Assembly: GCA_021203115.1 (NCBI GenBank)
Contig: JAJQBV010000190.1
Location: 1-7,859 of the forward strand
Direction: 5' to 3'
Source of the DNA: Clostridiales bacterium
Lineage (GTDB): Bacteria > Bacillota > Clostridia > Lachnospirales > Lachnospiraceae
DNA: 7,859 nt
The notes beneath the pieces were generated by a model. The model had not been told where the DNA came from, did no database searches, and saw only the letters and a program-made list of their open reading frames with translations. The position numbers and the translations under genes were made by a program. Positions 1 to 6,134 of the stretch are shown here, piece by piece (within the stretch, counting starts at the first letter, position 1; every line of letters begins with the position of its first letter).

Positions 1-275
1 CCGTGGACACTCTCATCCTCGTTTAACGCCTGCAGTGCATCGAAAAATGTGCCGCTGTCCACGTCGTCCGGAAAAACCACCTTGCGGACTGCCACGCCGA
101 CGGAGGCACACCGCTTCACGGCGCCGCGCTCGTAGGCAACATCCTCGGAGCGCTCTCCCACGCGCAAAATCGCAAGGGTGGGCGTGATGCCGGCGGCTGC
201 AAGAGCCTCTGTCTTCTGCTTTGTCTTTTCATTCAGGGAGGCGGCCACGGGGGCGCCTTTCAAAAGTGTTGCCAT
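1..275 (-). CDS. folD: Methylenetetrahydrofolate dehydrogenase FolD, N-terminal part (cut by the left window edge)
   Basis: FolD oxidises 5,10-methylene-THF to 5,10-methenyl-THF with NAD(P)+ and in most bacteria also hydrolyses the product to 10-formyl-THF, in the cytosol. Only the first 91 residues are in the window. They match the family start: LLKGAPVA at 4-11, TPTLAILRVGER at about 31-42, then the substrate-site stretch with AYERGAVKRC, and an NEDESVHG segment at the cut end that normally runs into ILVQLPLP. The ATG at 275 is preceded by AGAGGT (286-281) at 5-base spacing, which fixes the start. Aligned without gaps to E. coli FolD as I recall it, the active-site Tyr is present but the catalytic Lys four residues later is Ala, a feature of a clostridial FolD group. 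Such enzymes may be dehydrogenase only. The adjacent fchA fits that. It follows fchA after 63 bases and may be co-transcribed or use a weak promoter of its own. Confidence 0.93.
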   Translation of the reverse strand, partial: MATLLKGAPVAASLNEKTKQKTEALAAAGITPTLAILRVGERSEDVAYERGAVKRCASVGVAVRKVVFPDDVDSGTFFDALQALNEDESVH

Positions 276-313
276 GTCTTACCTCTTGTGAGGGAGATTT
301 TGAAACATTGGGT

Positions 314-342
314 ATTTTGACCGTGCTCAGAAACGAATTCAA
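314..342 (-). promoter_or_regulatory. Possible weak promoter for folD
   Basis: Reading leftwards, TTGAAT (342-337) overlaps the fchA stop codon and is followed after exactly 17 bases by CAAAAT (319-314). These match sigma-A consensus at 4 of 6 positions each. The location, in the 63-base fchA-folD gap and about 40 bases before the folD start, is right. The match is weak enough to arise by chance, so read-through from fchA remains the simpler explanation. Confidence 0.22.
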
Positions 343-959
343 AATCGTATTTTCCGGGTGACGAGGTCATATACTCGATCCGCGCGGCCCGTGTATTCTT
401 CCAGCATGGCGTCGGCCTGTTTTTCAAGATCTGCCGCATAGTTCCGGTCCTGCATGGATTTTGTGTTGATATAGATGTTGAAGGCCGCGCCCTGAAGTGC
501 CGCTTTGCAGCAGGCTGCTCCGACTCCCGCGTCGGAGATGGCGATTTTGGAACCCTGCGCGGCGAATCCCTCCATGAGCTCCACCGCACGGCAGAGCTTC
601 CGCATCAGCTCCAGCGGTGCATCGCAGGCTGTCCGCAGCGCTTCCTCCATGACAGCCGGGCGGGAGGGATCCTCCTTCGGGATGCCGTATGCCTTCGACA
701 GCGGCAGAAACGCCTCCGCGTCCGCGTCCATACAGGCCAACAGCTCCTCCTGCAGCGCCCCGGCCTCTTCCATCCGGGTCGTCATCTCCTCCTCCACATC
801 CGCGTAGGTTTTCTTTCCCACGGTCAGGGAGCCGACCATGTTTCCGAGGGCGATGCCGACCGCACCCACAAGGGCACTCGCGCCACCGCCGCCGGGCACC
901 GCCTCCTTCGAGGCCAGCACCGCGGTAAAATCATTCAGGCTGTATTCCTTGAAAGCCAT
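339..959 (-). CDS. fchA: Methenyltetrahydrofolate cyclohydrolase, FTCD_C/cyclodeaminase family
   Basis: A 206-residue cytosolic protein of the formiminotransferase-cyclodeaminase C-terminal family, whose stand-alone members in clostridia act as methenyl-THF cyclohydrolase (5,10-methenyl-THF to 10-formyl-THF). Family marks are the N-terminal PGGGGASA at 22-29, the following small-residue helix ALVGAVGIALGNMVGSLT, a YADVEEEM stretch at 52-59, DADAEAF near 78-84, SDAGVGAACCKAAL at 142-155, and NIYINTKSM at 161-169 with a basic C-terminus. About 200 residues is the usual length. The ATG at 959 has a strong GAAAGGAG (976-969) at 9-base spacing. The gene lies 21 bases after the DUF4250 gene and 63 before folD. 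Family members can instead be formiminotetrahydrofolate cyclodeaminases of histidine or purine degradation. The folD neighbour, and the apparent loss of the cyclohydrolase lysine in that FolD, favour the cyclohydrolase role; this part is inference. Confidence 0.88.
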   Translation of the reverse strand: MAFKEYSLNDFTAVLASKEAVPGGGGASALVGAVGIALGNMVGSLTVGKKTYADVEEEMTTRMEEAGALQEELLACMDADAEAFLPLSKAYGIPKEDPSRPAVMEEALRTACDAPLELMRKLCRAVELMEGFAAQGSKIAISDAGVGAACCKAALQGAAFNIYINTKSMQDRNYAADLEKQADAMLEEYTGRADRVYDLVTRKIRF

Positions 960-980
960 TCGCTTTGGCTCCTTTCACTT

Positions 981-1157
981 CTATATAAATTGATTCTGCT
1001 CCGAATCATAGACATGGCCCACCCCGCGCAGTTTCTCCGTAATCTCCGCCTCATTCACCCCATGGGCGGCGGCCAGTTCTGCGAGCGAGGGATACCGGTC
1101 GCGTAGCTGCGTGTTGACCACACTGAGCAGCATGATCGGGTCTCTCGGCAAATCCAT
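981..1157 (-). CDS. DUF4250 family small protein, function unknown
   Basis: A 58-residue soluble protein that I recognise as DUF4250, a family of short proteins in Clostridia and other bacteria. The hallmark is the start MDLPRDPIMLLSVVNTQLRD, then YPSLAELAAAHGV and the end GHVYDSEQNQF. The YPSLAEL...HGVNEAEITEKLRGVG part (22-47) looks like a small helix-turn-helix-like bundle, which is a structural guess only. An in-frame TTG at 1181 would add eight residues. The ATG at 1157 is better: it places the protein at family length and sits 7 bases from a GAGGGAGGG ribosome binding site (1173-1165). The longer start would also lie inside the abiH stop region. It begins 16 bases after abiH and ends 21 bases before fchA, so it is inside the operon. 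Nothing in the sequence points to a specific function. Confidence 0.85.
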   Translation of the reverse strand: MDLPRDPIMLLSVVNTQLRDRYPSLAELAAAHGVNEAEITEKLRGVGHVYDSEQNQFI

Positions 1158-1164
1158 CTCACAT

Positions 1165-1173
1165 CCCTCCCTC
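1165..1173 (-). promoter_or_regulatory. Ribosome binding site deciding the DUF4250 start
   Basis: GAGGGAGGG directly abuts the abiH TGA stop (1176-1174) and lies 7 bases before the ATG at 1157. This strong site selects the 58-residue form over the TTG start at 1181 and suggests reinitiation by ribosomes finishing abiH. Confidence 0.65.
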
Positions 1174-2259
1174 TCAGGCAACCTGCTCGAACAAAAGCGC
1201 GCCGTTATACATCCGCTCCGTGACCGCCTCTCTCCCGAACAGGCAGATCAGGCGGAGCACCTTCTGCGCGTAATCCTCTCGGTCTGTATAATAGACCACA
1301 GTCTTTTTTGCCGCGGCATCCAGCTCACGGATCAGCTCCCTGTCCCCGTCCGGGAAGGAATAGCCGAAATAGTGAACGGTCACCGGCACGGATTCCCCGT
1401 TTTCATCCTGCGGATACATCTGCGCCCGATCCGGCAGGCCGATCATTTTCACCAGATTCTGAAAATAGTTTTTCAGGTAAATCCAGTCCGCCGGCTCCTG
1501 TGCGGTATCCGGGCTTCCGAGAACCAGATTCACCGGACGGCTCCCGGCCCTCCCCTTCGCGTAGAAAATGCGCTCCGCGGGAATCCCACAGGCAACCGCC
1601 GTGTCCGTATAATTAAAGTTGATCACGTAATCAGGATCAATCGCCGCGATCTGAGAAGACCGAAGCGCGAAATCCATCCGTTTTCCCGACTCCGGATCGG
1701 CGTCCGCCGTCCCCACACAGGCCGTCAGATACAGATCCAGCGCCTCGGTAAAGCTGTCCAGCTCCCGCCGCACCTCGTTCACCAGAGCGCGCACATCCAG
1801 CCGCCGCTCCGGCAGGATAAACTGCTGGCGCAGCTTAAACAGGCCGCCGGACGGGTTGTCATAAATCTGCTCAAACACCCGCACGAAATGTTTTAAAATC
1901 TGCAGGTCATTGTAGGAGAACAGACCGCCAATGATATTGTAGGAGGCCGGGTCATACTCCGGATCCTTCTGGTTCTCCAGCATCACATCCTGAAAATGAG
2001 CCAGCGCCGAGACGATATTATCCATCTCGGACTCAAAGTACGCCCATGATGCATCCTCCGACATGGAGAAATGGAAATGGCGAAAAAACCCGTTCCGGTT
2101 GCAGAGCTCCGTCAGCCGCATCTGCAGGGCTGTCCGCGCTTCATTCCCCTGTGCAAAGGCATCCTCCACACAGCGGACAAAATCCATATATCCGGTCTTC
2201 AGGCCGTGATACAGATCAAATCCGTTTCCGGTTACCAGAATATTATTTGTTTTTCCCAT
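1174..2259 (-). CDS. AbiH-family protein (bacteriophage abortive infection)
   Basis: A 361-residue soluble protein matching the AbiH family, named after a lactococcal abortive-infection protein; its biochemical mechanism is, as far as I know, not settled. Seen here are the N-terminal strand and glycine loop NILVTGNGFDLYHGLKTGYMDF (6-27), the central VINFNYTDT (212-220), VNLVLGSPD (243-251), and the C-terminal block VHYFGYSFPDGDRELI (295-310) then KTVVYYTDREDY (319-330). The glycine loop suggests a nucleotide-type Rossmann fold; that is inference. Many relatives carry a His-Gly (YIHG) shortly after FNYT; here the equivalent reads FYAKG, so that His is missing. The start chosen is ATG 2259, where GNGFD begins as in relatives. 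An upstream in-frame GTG at 2295 would add 12 untypical residues. The ribosome binding site (AAAGGG, 2274-2269) is only moderate. It lies 45 bases after deoD and 16 before the DUF4250 gene. Base composition looks like its neighbours, with no mobile-element flanks. Confidence 0.85.
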   Translation of the reverse strand: MGKTNNILVTGNGFDLYHGLKTGYMDFVRCVEDAFAQGNEARTALQMRLTELCNRNGFFRHFHFSMSEDASWAYFESEMDNIVSALAHFQDVMLENQKDPEYDPASYNIIGGLFSYNDLQILKHFVRVFEQIYDNPSGGLFKLRQQFILPERRLDVRALVNEVRRELDSFTEALDLYLTACVGTADADPESGKRMDFALRSSQIAAIDPDYVINFNYTDTAVACGIPAERIFYAKGRAGSRPVNLVLGSPDTAQEPADWIYLKNYFQNLVKMIGLPDRAQMYPQDENGESVPVTVHYFGYSFPDGDRELIRELDAAAKKTVVYYTDREDYAQKVLRLICLFGREAVTERMYNGALLFEQVA

Positions 2260-2304
2260 ACCGTCCGTCCCTTTCTCCGTAAGCTTCCGCTGCACAAAAA
2301 TATC

Positions 2305-3030
2305 TTACTCCGCATGCCTCCATGCAGTCTCCAGCGCAATCTCCATCATCTCGTTGAAGGACTCGCGGATCTCCTGCGCGGTCAATGCCTCCGGCTTAAA
2401 AAAGTGATCCGACACGGAGAGAATGCTGAGCGCCTTCTTGCCCTGCGCCAGCGACTCCAGATACAATCCGGCCGTCTCCATCTCCACGCAGAGCATGCCC
2501 AGATCCCGCGCCCTCGTCGGCACATCCGACTGTGCATTATAGAACAGATCTGTGCTGAACACATTTCCGACCTTGATCTTGGTCCCTCTGTCCTTACTGA
2601 TATTCACCGCGTCATAGAGCAGGTCAAAGTCCGCGGTCGGCACCAGCGTCCCAGGGAAATTGTAGGTGTGCGCCATATTGGAGTTCGTGCATGCGCCCAT
2701 GGCAATCACGATGTCCTTGCACTCCATGTCGTCCAGCAGCGCGCCGGTGGAACCCACGCGGATGATCGACTCCACACCGAAAAACGTGTAGAGCTCATGG
2801 GAATACAGAACCGCGGAGGGAATCCCCATGCCGCTCCCCATGACGGAAATTTTCCTTCCCTTATATGTGCCGGTGTACCCGAACATATTTCTCACATCGT
2901 TAAAGAGAACCGGGTTCTCCAGATAGGTCTCCGCGATATATTTTGCACGCAGGGGGTCTCCCGGCATCAATACGACTTTCGCTACAGCGTCCTGATTGGC
3001 CTCAATGCAGGCAGATGGTGTTTTAAACAT
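2305..3030 (-). CDS. deoD: Purine nucleoside phosphorylase, hexameric DeoD type, with atypical catalytic residues
   Basis: A 241-residue cytosolic enzyme of nucleoside salvage (purine nucleoside plus phosphate to base plus ribose 1-phosphate). It aligns end to end without gaps to E. coli DeoD as I recall it, at a constant offset of four. Phosphate-site residues are kept: PGDP with Gly24, Arg28, Arg47, Arg91, Ser94. The base/ribose site keeps DLFY (161-164), VEMETAG (182-188) and SDH with Asp208. Two positions are unusual: E. coli His4, donated by the neighbouring subunit, is Cys8, and E. coli Arg217, which pairs with the catalytic Asp204, is Ile221 (Arg at 222). Activity or specificity may differ from standard DeoD. 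The ATG at 3030 follows AGGAGG (3044-3039) at 8-base spacing; a longer in-frame reading to 3096 has no such support and would start within the promoter region. It is the first gene after a probable promoter, with abiH 45 bases downstream. Confidence 0.93.
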   Translation of the reverse strand: MFKTPSACIEANQDAVAKVVLMPGDPLRAKYIAETYLENPVLFNDVRNMFGYTGTYKGRKISVMGSGMGIPSAVLYSHELYTFFGVESIIRVGSTGALLDDMECKDIVIAMGACTNSNMAHTYNFPGTLVPTADFDLLYDAVNISKDRGTKIKVGNVFSTDLFYNAQSDVPTRARDLGMLCVEMETAGLYLESLAQGKKALSILSVSDHFFKPEALTAQEIRESFNEMMEIALETAWRHAE

Positions 3031-3038
3031 GTGATAAT

Positions 3039-3044
3039 CCTCCT
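3039..3044 (-). promoter_or_regulatory. Ribosome binding site of deoD
   Basis: A perfect AGGAGG with 8-base spacing to the ATG at 3030. It decides the deoD start against the 22-residue longer reading frame. Confidence 0.75.
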
Positions 3045-3053
3045 GAAAATGTA

Positions 3054-3070
3054 AAATCTGTGAAATCTGT
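3054..3070 (-). repeat. Tandem 8-base direct repeat in the deoD leader
   Basis: Read on the minus strand, ACAGATTT occurs twice with a 9-base period (3070-3063 and 3061-3054), just upstream of the deoD ribosome binding site. Nine-base periodicity is not a full helical turn, and two copies may be chance. It lies in the predicted untranslated leader. Confidence 0.4.
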
Positions 3071-3073
3071 CGT

Positions 3074-3088
3074 GCCGCCTGACGCGGC
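3074..3088 (-). promoter_or_regulatory. Short GC hairpin near the 5' end of the predicted deoD transcript
   Basis: GCCGC, a 5-base loop GTCAG, and GCGGC form a 5-bp all-GC stem. No run of T follows on either strand, so it is not an intrinsic terminator. If the promoter at 3099-3127 is right, it would sit within the first few bases of the mRNA, where such hairpins can slow 5' decay. Confidence 0.35.
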
Positions 3089-3098
3089 GTTATCATTT

Positions 3099-3127
3099 AT
3101 AATACCATAAATAAACTCCTCTTACAA
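3099..3127 (-). promoter_or_regulatory. Probable sigma-A promoter for the deoD operon
   Basis: TTGTAA (3127-3122; 4 of 6 to TTGACA) and TATTAT (3104-3099; 5 of 6 to TATAAT) are separated by exactly 17 bases, with an AT-rich spacer. The -35 box consists of the last codon plus the TAA stop of the LRR gene. Transcription would begin around 3092, giving a leader of about 60 bases to the deoD start. This is the only AT-rich gap of promoter type in the window. Confidence 0.5.
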
Positions 3128-4636
3128 CGAAAAATCGAAATCGCTCTCTCCCAGATGTTCCCTCTTATAATTCAGGAGAAAACCGGTACATTTCGTCCGG
3201 CCGGTCTGTGCAAAGACATCCAGACATTCCTCAATGTTGGCCACTGTGAACAATCCGAGCTCTGCAAGTGCTGCCAGGCGGCCCATATCCTGCGTCCTAG
3301 AAATGTCATGCAGGATATCGGTCAGATTCTGCTCAAGAAACGCACGGTACGCATGAGATGTATCCTCCTCCAGAAGCACCGGGTTCATCAGGCGGCAGCA
3401 GGCCATCCCGCACCGCTCCCGCAGGCTTCGGTAGGTGGGGAAAAGCGCGTCATACCCCCGGTAATCATAGACATATCCCTCGAGGGAGCGCCCGGGCGGC
3501 CTCTCCGTTTTCGGATGATACGCGGCGAAATCCTTCCATTTTTCCGGAAGCGCCCCGAGATCCTGTCTGTCCCGCGACTCCCGCTCCGTCGAAAACAGCA
3601 GCGCCGTGATCTCGTCCTTCCGGTACACCGGTTCCCGCGGCACATAGAGGCGCGCCCCGGACTCCGCAAGCTCCAGCTCCTCCAGACGGGCACACTCCCG
3701 GAAGGCATCCCTCCCCACATCCTTCACCGACTTCGGAATCCGACAGCGACGAAACCCTGCCCGCCGAAATGCCTCCGGAAGAATCCGGCTCACATCCTCC
3801 GGGATCTCCCATGAGAGCCCTAATCCGAAATATTTCACGATATATCTGGTTTTATCTTCTCCAATCTCGTACAGAGCATTCCCGTCCGTCATAAAATGCT
3901 CATTTCTCCCGTCCACTGTGATTTGCTCCAGACCGACCAGCGTCTCACTCCACCCGAAGGTATCGGAGAGCGCGCCCCGCCCGATCGACTCCACCGCAGT
4001 GGGAAGATGGATCTCACGCAGACGAATGCAGTGACTGAATGCATTCTCGCCGATCACGCGCAGGGTATCCGGAAGCACAATCCGCTCCAGCGTATTGCTC
4101 CCCGCGAACGCACCCTCCCCGATCGCAGTCGTGCCGTCCGCCACCCGATATTCCGCCGGGCATGTCTGCTGACAGGCAACCAGCAGCTCCTTTTCCCCGC
4201 CGTGATTTTGATACAGGCAGACGCCGTCCGTGTAAAAATACGGATGTTGCTCCGAGACAGAAAATACGATCACGCTAAGCTCCCACGGCGCGCCGATCCG
4301 CCGCACCGTAGAGGGAAGCGCCACCTCACCCAGCGGCGTTAGATACAGCGCATCCTCCCCGATCTCCTCCAAACCGTCATGGAGAATGAGACGCGAAAGG
4401 CTCATGCACAGCTTAAAAGCTCCCTCTCCGATGCGCCGCACCGTAGAGGGAACCTCAATTTCAGACAAAAATGCGCCGTTTTCCGTGAACGCCTCGGCCC
4501 CGATCTCCGTCACCGGCAGCCCGTCAATGTGAGAAGGAATCGTGATCACGGATTCCTCCTGCGGATTCTCCGGCGCGTATTCCTCAATCACAACGCCTTC
4601 ATCTGTCACTTTATAATGATAATTTTTCCACCGCAT
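3122..4636 (-). CDS. BspA-like leucine-rich-repeat (LRR_5) protein with an added C-terminal domain
   Basis: A 504-residue protein with no signal peptide, transmembrane segment or cell-wall anchor, so probably cytosolic. Residues 1-40 form a short lead-in (KVTDEGVVIEEY). LRR_5-type repeats with the IP..v..IG..AF..C..L..i.lP pattern fill about 30-118, 165-222 and 275-325, interrupted at 120-165 and 235-275 by NxxF/YxTDGxxLY segments usual in this family (HPYFYTDGVCLY, NEHFMTDGNALY). Residues 335-420 are non-repetitive. The end (430-491) looks like a small helical module, ending TGFLLNYKREHL, seen after LRRs in clostridial proteins. LRRs bind proteins, so a partner or client-binding role is likely but unproven. 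The ATG at 4636 has AGGAG (4649-4645) 8 bases upstream and lies inside the 3' end of the ATPase gene, a 26-base overlap in another frame. A longer reading to 4660 is less likely. Confidence 0.88.
   Translation of the reverse strand: MRWKNYHYKVTDEGVVIEEYAPENPQEESVITIPSHIDGLPVTEIGAEAFTENGAFLSEIEVPSTVRRIGEGAFKLCMSLSRLILHDGLEEIGEDALYLTPLGEVALPSTVRRIGAPWELSVIVFSVSEQHPYFYTDGVCLYQNHGGEKELLVACQQTCPAEYRVADGTTAIGEGAFAGSNTLERIVLPDTLRVIGENAFSHCIRLREIHLPTAVESIGRGALSDTFGWSETLVGLEQITVDGRNEHFMTDGNALYEIGEDKTRYIVKYFGLGLSWEIPEDVSRILPEAFRRAGFRRCRIPKSVKDVGRDAFRECARLEELELAESGARLYVPREPVYRKDEITALLFSTERESRDRQDLGALPEKWKDFAAYHPKTERPPGRSLEGYVYDYRGYDALFPTYRSLRERCGMACCRLMNPVLLEEDTSHAYRAFLEQNLTDILHDISRTQDMGRLAALAELGLFTVANIEECLDVFAQTGRTKCTGFLLNYKREHLGESDFDFSL
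4299..4317 (-). repeat. 19-base perfect repeat inside the LRR gene, copy 1
   Basis: The 19 bases are identical to those at 4434-4452, exactly 135 bases (45 codons) away, and in frame. Both copies encode PSTVRRIG within successive leucine-rich repeats. Identity at the third codon positions suggests a fairly recent internal duplication or gene conversion between repeats. Confidence 0.7.
4434..4452 (-). repeat. 19-base perfect repeat inside the LRR gene, copy 2
   Basis: This is the partner of the copy at 4299-4317. It encodes the same PSTVRRIG step at LRR residues 63-70, while the sequence on either side has diverged. Confidence 0.7.
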
Positions 4637-6134
4637 CCTCGATCTCCTGCTGCCGTTCATAGATCTGAAACTTCTTATTATATTTCTCGTACTCCTTACA
4701 TCCGCAGCGGCTGATGAAGGCCGTGCTGTCGCGGTTCACGGTCAGATCAGTCACAAGCACCAGCATCTCATTGCCCGCCCCGAACATTTTCTCCACGAAC
4801 CGGAAAAGGTTCGACAGTTGTCCGCTGATCTCCTCCCGGTCGGACCGCATTCCGGAAACCTCCCCCTCGAAGTGCTCCCGAATCACGGCAAAGGCATCCT
4901 GCGGGCGGAAAGCGTCCGCCATATGGATGGCTCTGGCATCCTGCCGCAGCGTCTCGATCACCATCTGGTATTCCCGCTTCTCTGTTGCGGAAATGGAGTC
5001 CGTCGCGTCCTCCCGCTCCAGCATTGCCTGAAGGGATTCCCAGTTCGCACGGAGGATGTCAAGCACCGTGCTCTGATCCCACTGTTCCAGATCGCCCAGC
5101 GTCTTTTTCAAATCCTGCAGGGTCCGGTGGAGCTTCCGCAGGGCATCCTCCCGCTCCACATTCTCCCGGATCTCCGTCTGGATGGCGCCGAGCAGCAGGC
5201 TAATCAGGGAGAGGCGCTCGTCAAAGCCCGCCTTTTTCGCGCGATCACGGATGTCCGCGTCCGCCTGCCCGGCCAGAATCTGCTGCACCCGGTAGTCCTG
5301 CTTATATTTCCGATACAGGTCATAGTAGGCGGCAAACTCCCGGCAGATCCGCTTGTTCCGCAGGTACTGCGCGATCAGCGTCTCGTCCACCGGATAATCA
5401 TTTTCTTCATATAAAGAGATGATCTCCGAGAGATCCTCCCACCCGCGGGCGGTCACATAGGACTTCCCGTCCACTGTATTTTCAATCACATAAAAATCGT
5501 TCTTTTTGATGTCCAGATAAGTCAGAACCGCACCGTGCAGCCCTTTATTCACCGCATAGCTGCGCCACGCGCCGTAGTCTGCCTCCACCTCAATCACCTT
5601 CAGGCGGTCCAGCGTCACGACATCAAACTCACGGACCGACCGATTGTACTGGGGCGGGTTGCCCGCCGTGGCGATGACCCACCCGTCCGGCACACGGTGC
5701 TTTCCGAAGGTCTTAAACTGCAGGAACTGCAGCATGGAGGGCGCCAGTGTCTCGGACACACAGTTGATCTCATCCAGAAAAAGGATGCCCTCCTTTTTGC
5801 CGGACTTTTCCATCATCTCATAGACCGAAGCGATGATCTCACTCATCGTGTACTCCGAGACATCGAACTCGTTCCCGTCGTAATTCTTGTGGCTGATAAA
5901 GGGAAGCCCGAGGGCACTCTGCCGCGTATGGTGCGTCATGGAATACGACACCAGCGCCAGCCCCATCTCCTGCGCCACCTGCTCCATGACCGCCGTCTTG
6001 CCGATGCCCGGCGCGCCGAGCAGGAAAACCGGCCGCTGCCGCTGCAGGGGAATGCGGTAGTTCCCGTAAGAATCCTTCGCCAGATAAATCGTCACCGTTT
6101 TTTCAATCTGTTGTTTCGCTTCCTGTATATTCAT
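4611..6134 (-). CDS. MoxR-type AAA+ ATPase
   Basis: A 507-residue cytosolic ATPase of the MoxR/RavA-like AAA+ group, which typically works with VWA-domain partners as a chaperone that remodels or activates other proteins. Visible motifs: Walker A GAPGIGKT at 40-47, Walker B ILFLDE at 117-122, a sensor-1 region ATAGNPP at 155-161, and an arginine-rich REFDVVTLDRL at 168-178 typical of the subfamily; TARGWEDL at 228-235 is the likely sensor-2 helix. Residues about 255-500 form a long, mostly helical extension with charged, coiled-coil-like stretches (325-350 and 360-375) and a conserved-looking end (VTDLTVNRDS, FISRCGCKEY). All key ATPase residues are present. The ATG at 6134 overlaps the VWA gene stop as ATGA, with GAGGAGGAG just upstream (6145-6137). 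A 4-base overlap upstream and 26-base overlap downstream tie it to both neighbours. The actual substrate is not visible from sequence. Confidence 0.92.
   Translation of the reverse strand: MNIQEAKQQIEKTVTIYLAKDSYGNYRIPLQRQRPVFLLGAPGIGKTAVMEQVAQEMGLALVSYSMTHHTRQSALGLPFISHKNYDGNEFDVSEYTMSEIIASVYEMMEKSGKKEGILFLDEINCVSETLAPSMLQFLQFKTFGKHRVPDGWVIATAGNPPQYNRSVREFDVVTLDRLKVIEVEADYGAWRSYAVNKGLHGAVLTYLDIKKNDFYVIENTVDGKSYVTARGWEDLSEIISLYEENDYPVDETLIAQYLRNKRICREFAAYYDLYRKYKQDYRVQQILAGQADADIRDRAKKAGFDERLSLISLLLGAIQTEIRENVEREDALRKLHRTLQDLKKTLGDLEQWDQSTVLDILRANWESLQAMLEREDATDSISATEKREYQMVIETLRQDARAIHMADAFRPQDAFAVIREHFEGEVSGMRSDREEISGQLSNLFRFVEKMFGAGNEMLVLVTDLTVNRDSTAFISRCGCKEYEKYNKKFQIYERQQEIEDAVEKLSL
4645..4649 (-). 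promoter_or_regulatory. Ribosome binding site of the LRR gene, inside the ATPase gene
   Basis: AGGAG at 8-base spacing to the ATG at 4636 lies within the ATPase codons for QQEIED. Its position supports the overlapping start and translational coupling to the upstream ATPase. Confidence 0.6.

Noticed and set aside
260..589. A 109-codon minus-strand frame overlapping fchA and the folD start
   Set aside because: It is out of frame with both real genes, and its protein is Arg/Ser/Pro-rich with no motif.
1111..1896. A 261-codon plus-strand open frame opposite abiH and the DUF4250 gene
   Set aside because: Antisense shadow; the translation is of low-information composition and shows no family motif.
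2071..3054. A 327-codon plus-strand open frame opposite deoD and the start of abiH
   Set aside because: It spans two real genes and their gap, with no domain signal. Shadow of minus-strand codon bias.
3054..3070. The tandem ACAGATTT repeat as a defined operator
   Set aside because: Two short copies with a 9-base period do not match any repressor site I know and may be chance; kept only as a repeat.
3074..3088. Intrinsic terminator after the LRR gene
   Set aside because: The stem is only 5 bp and no T tract follows on either strand.
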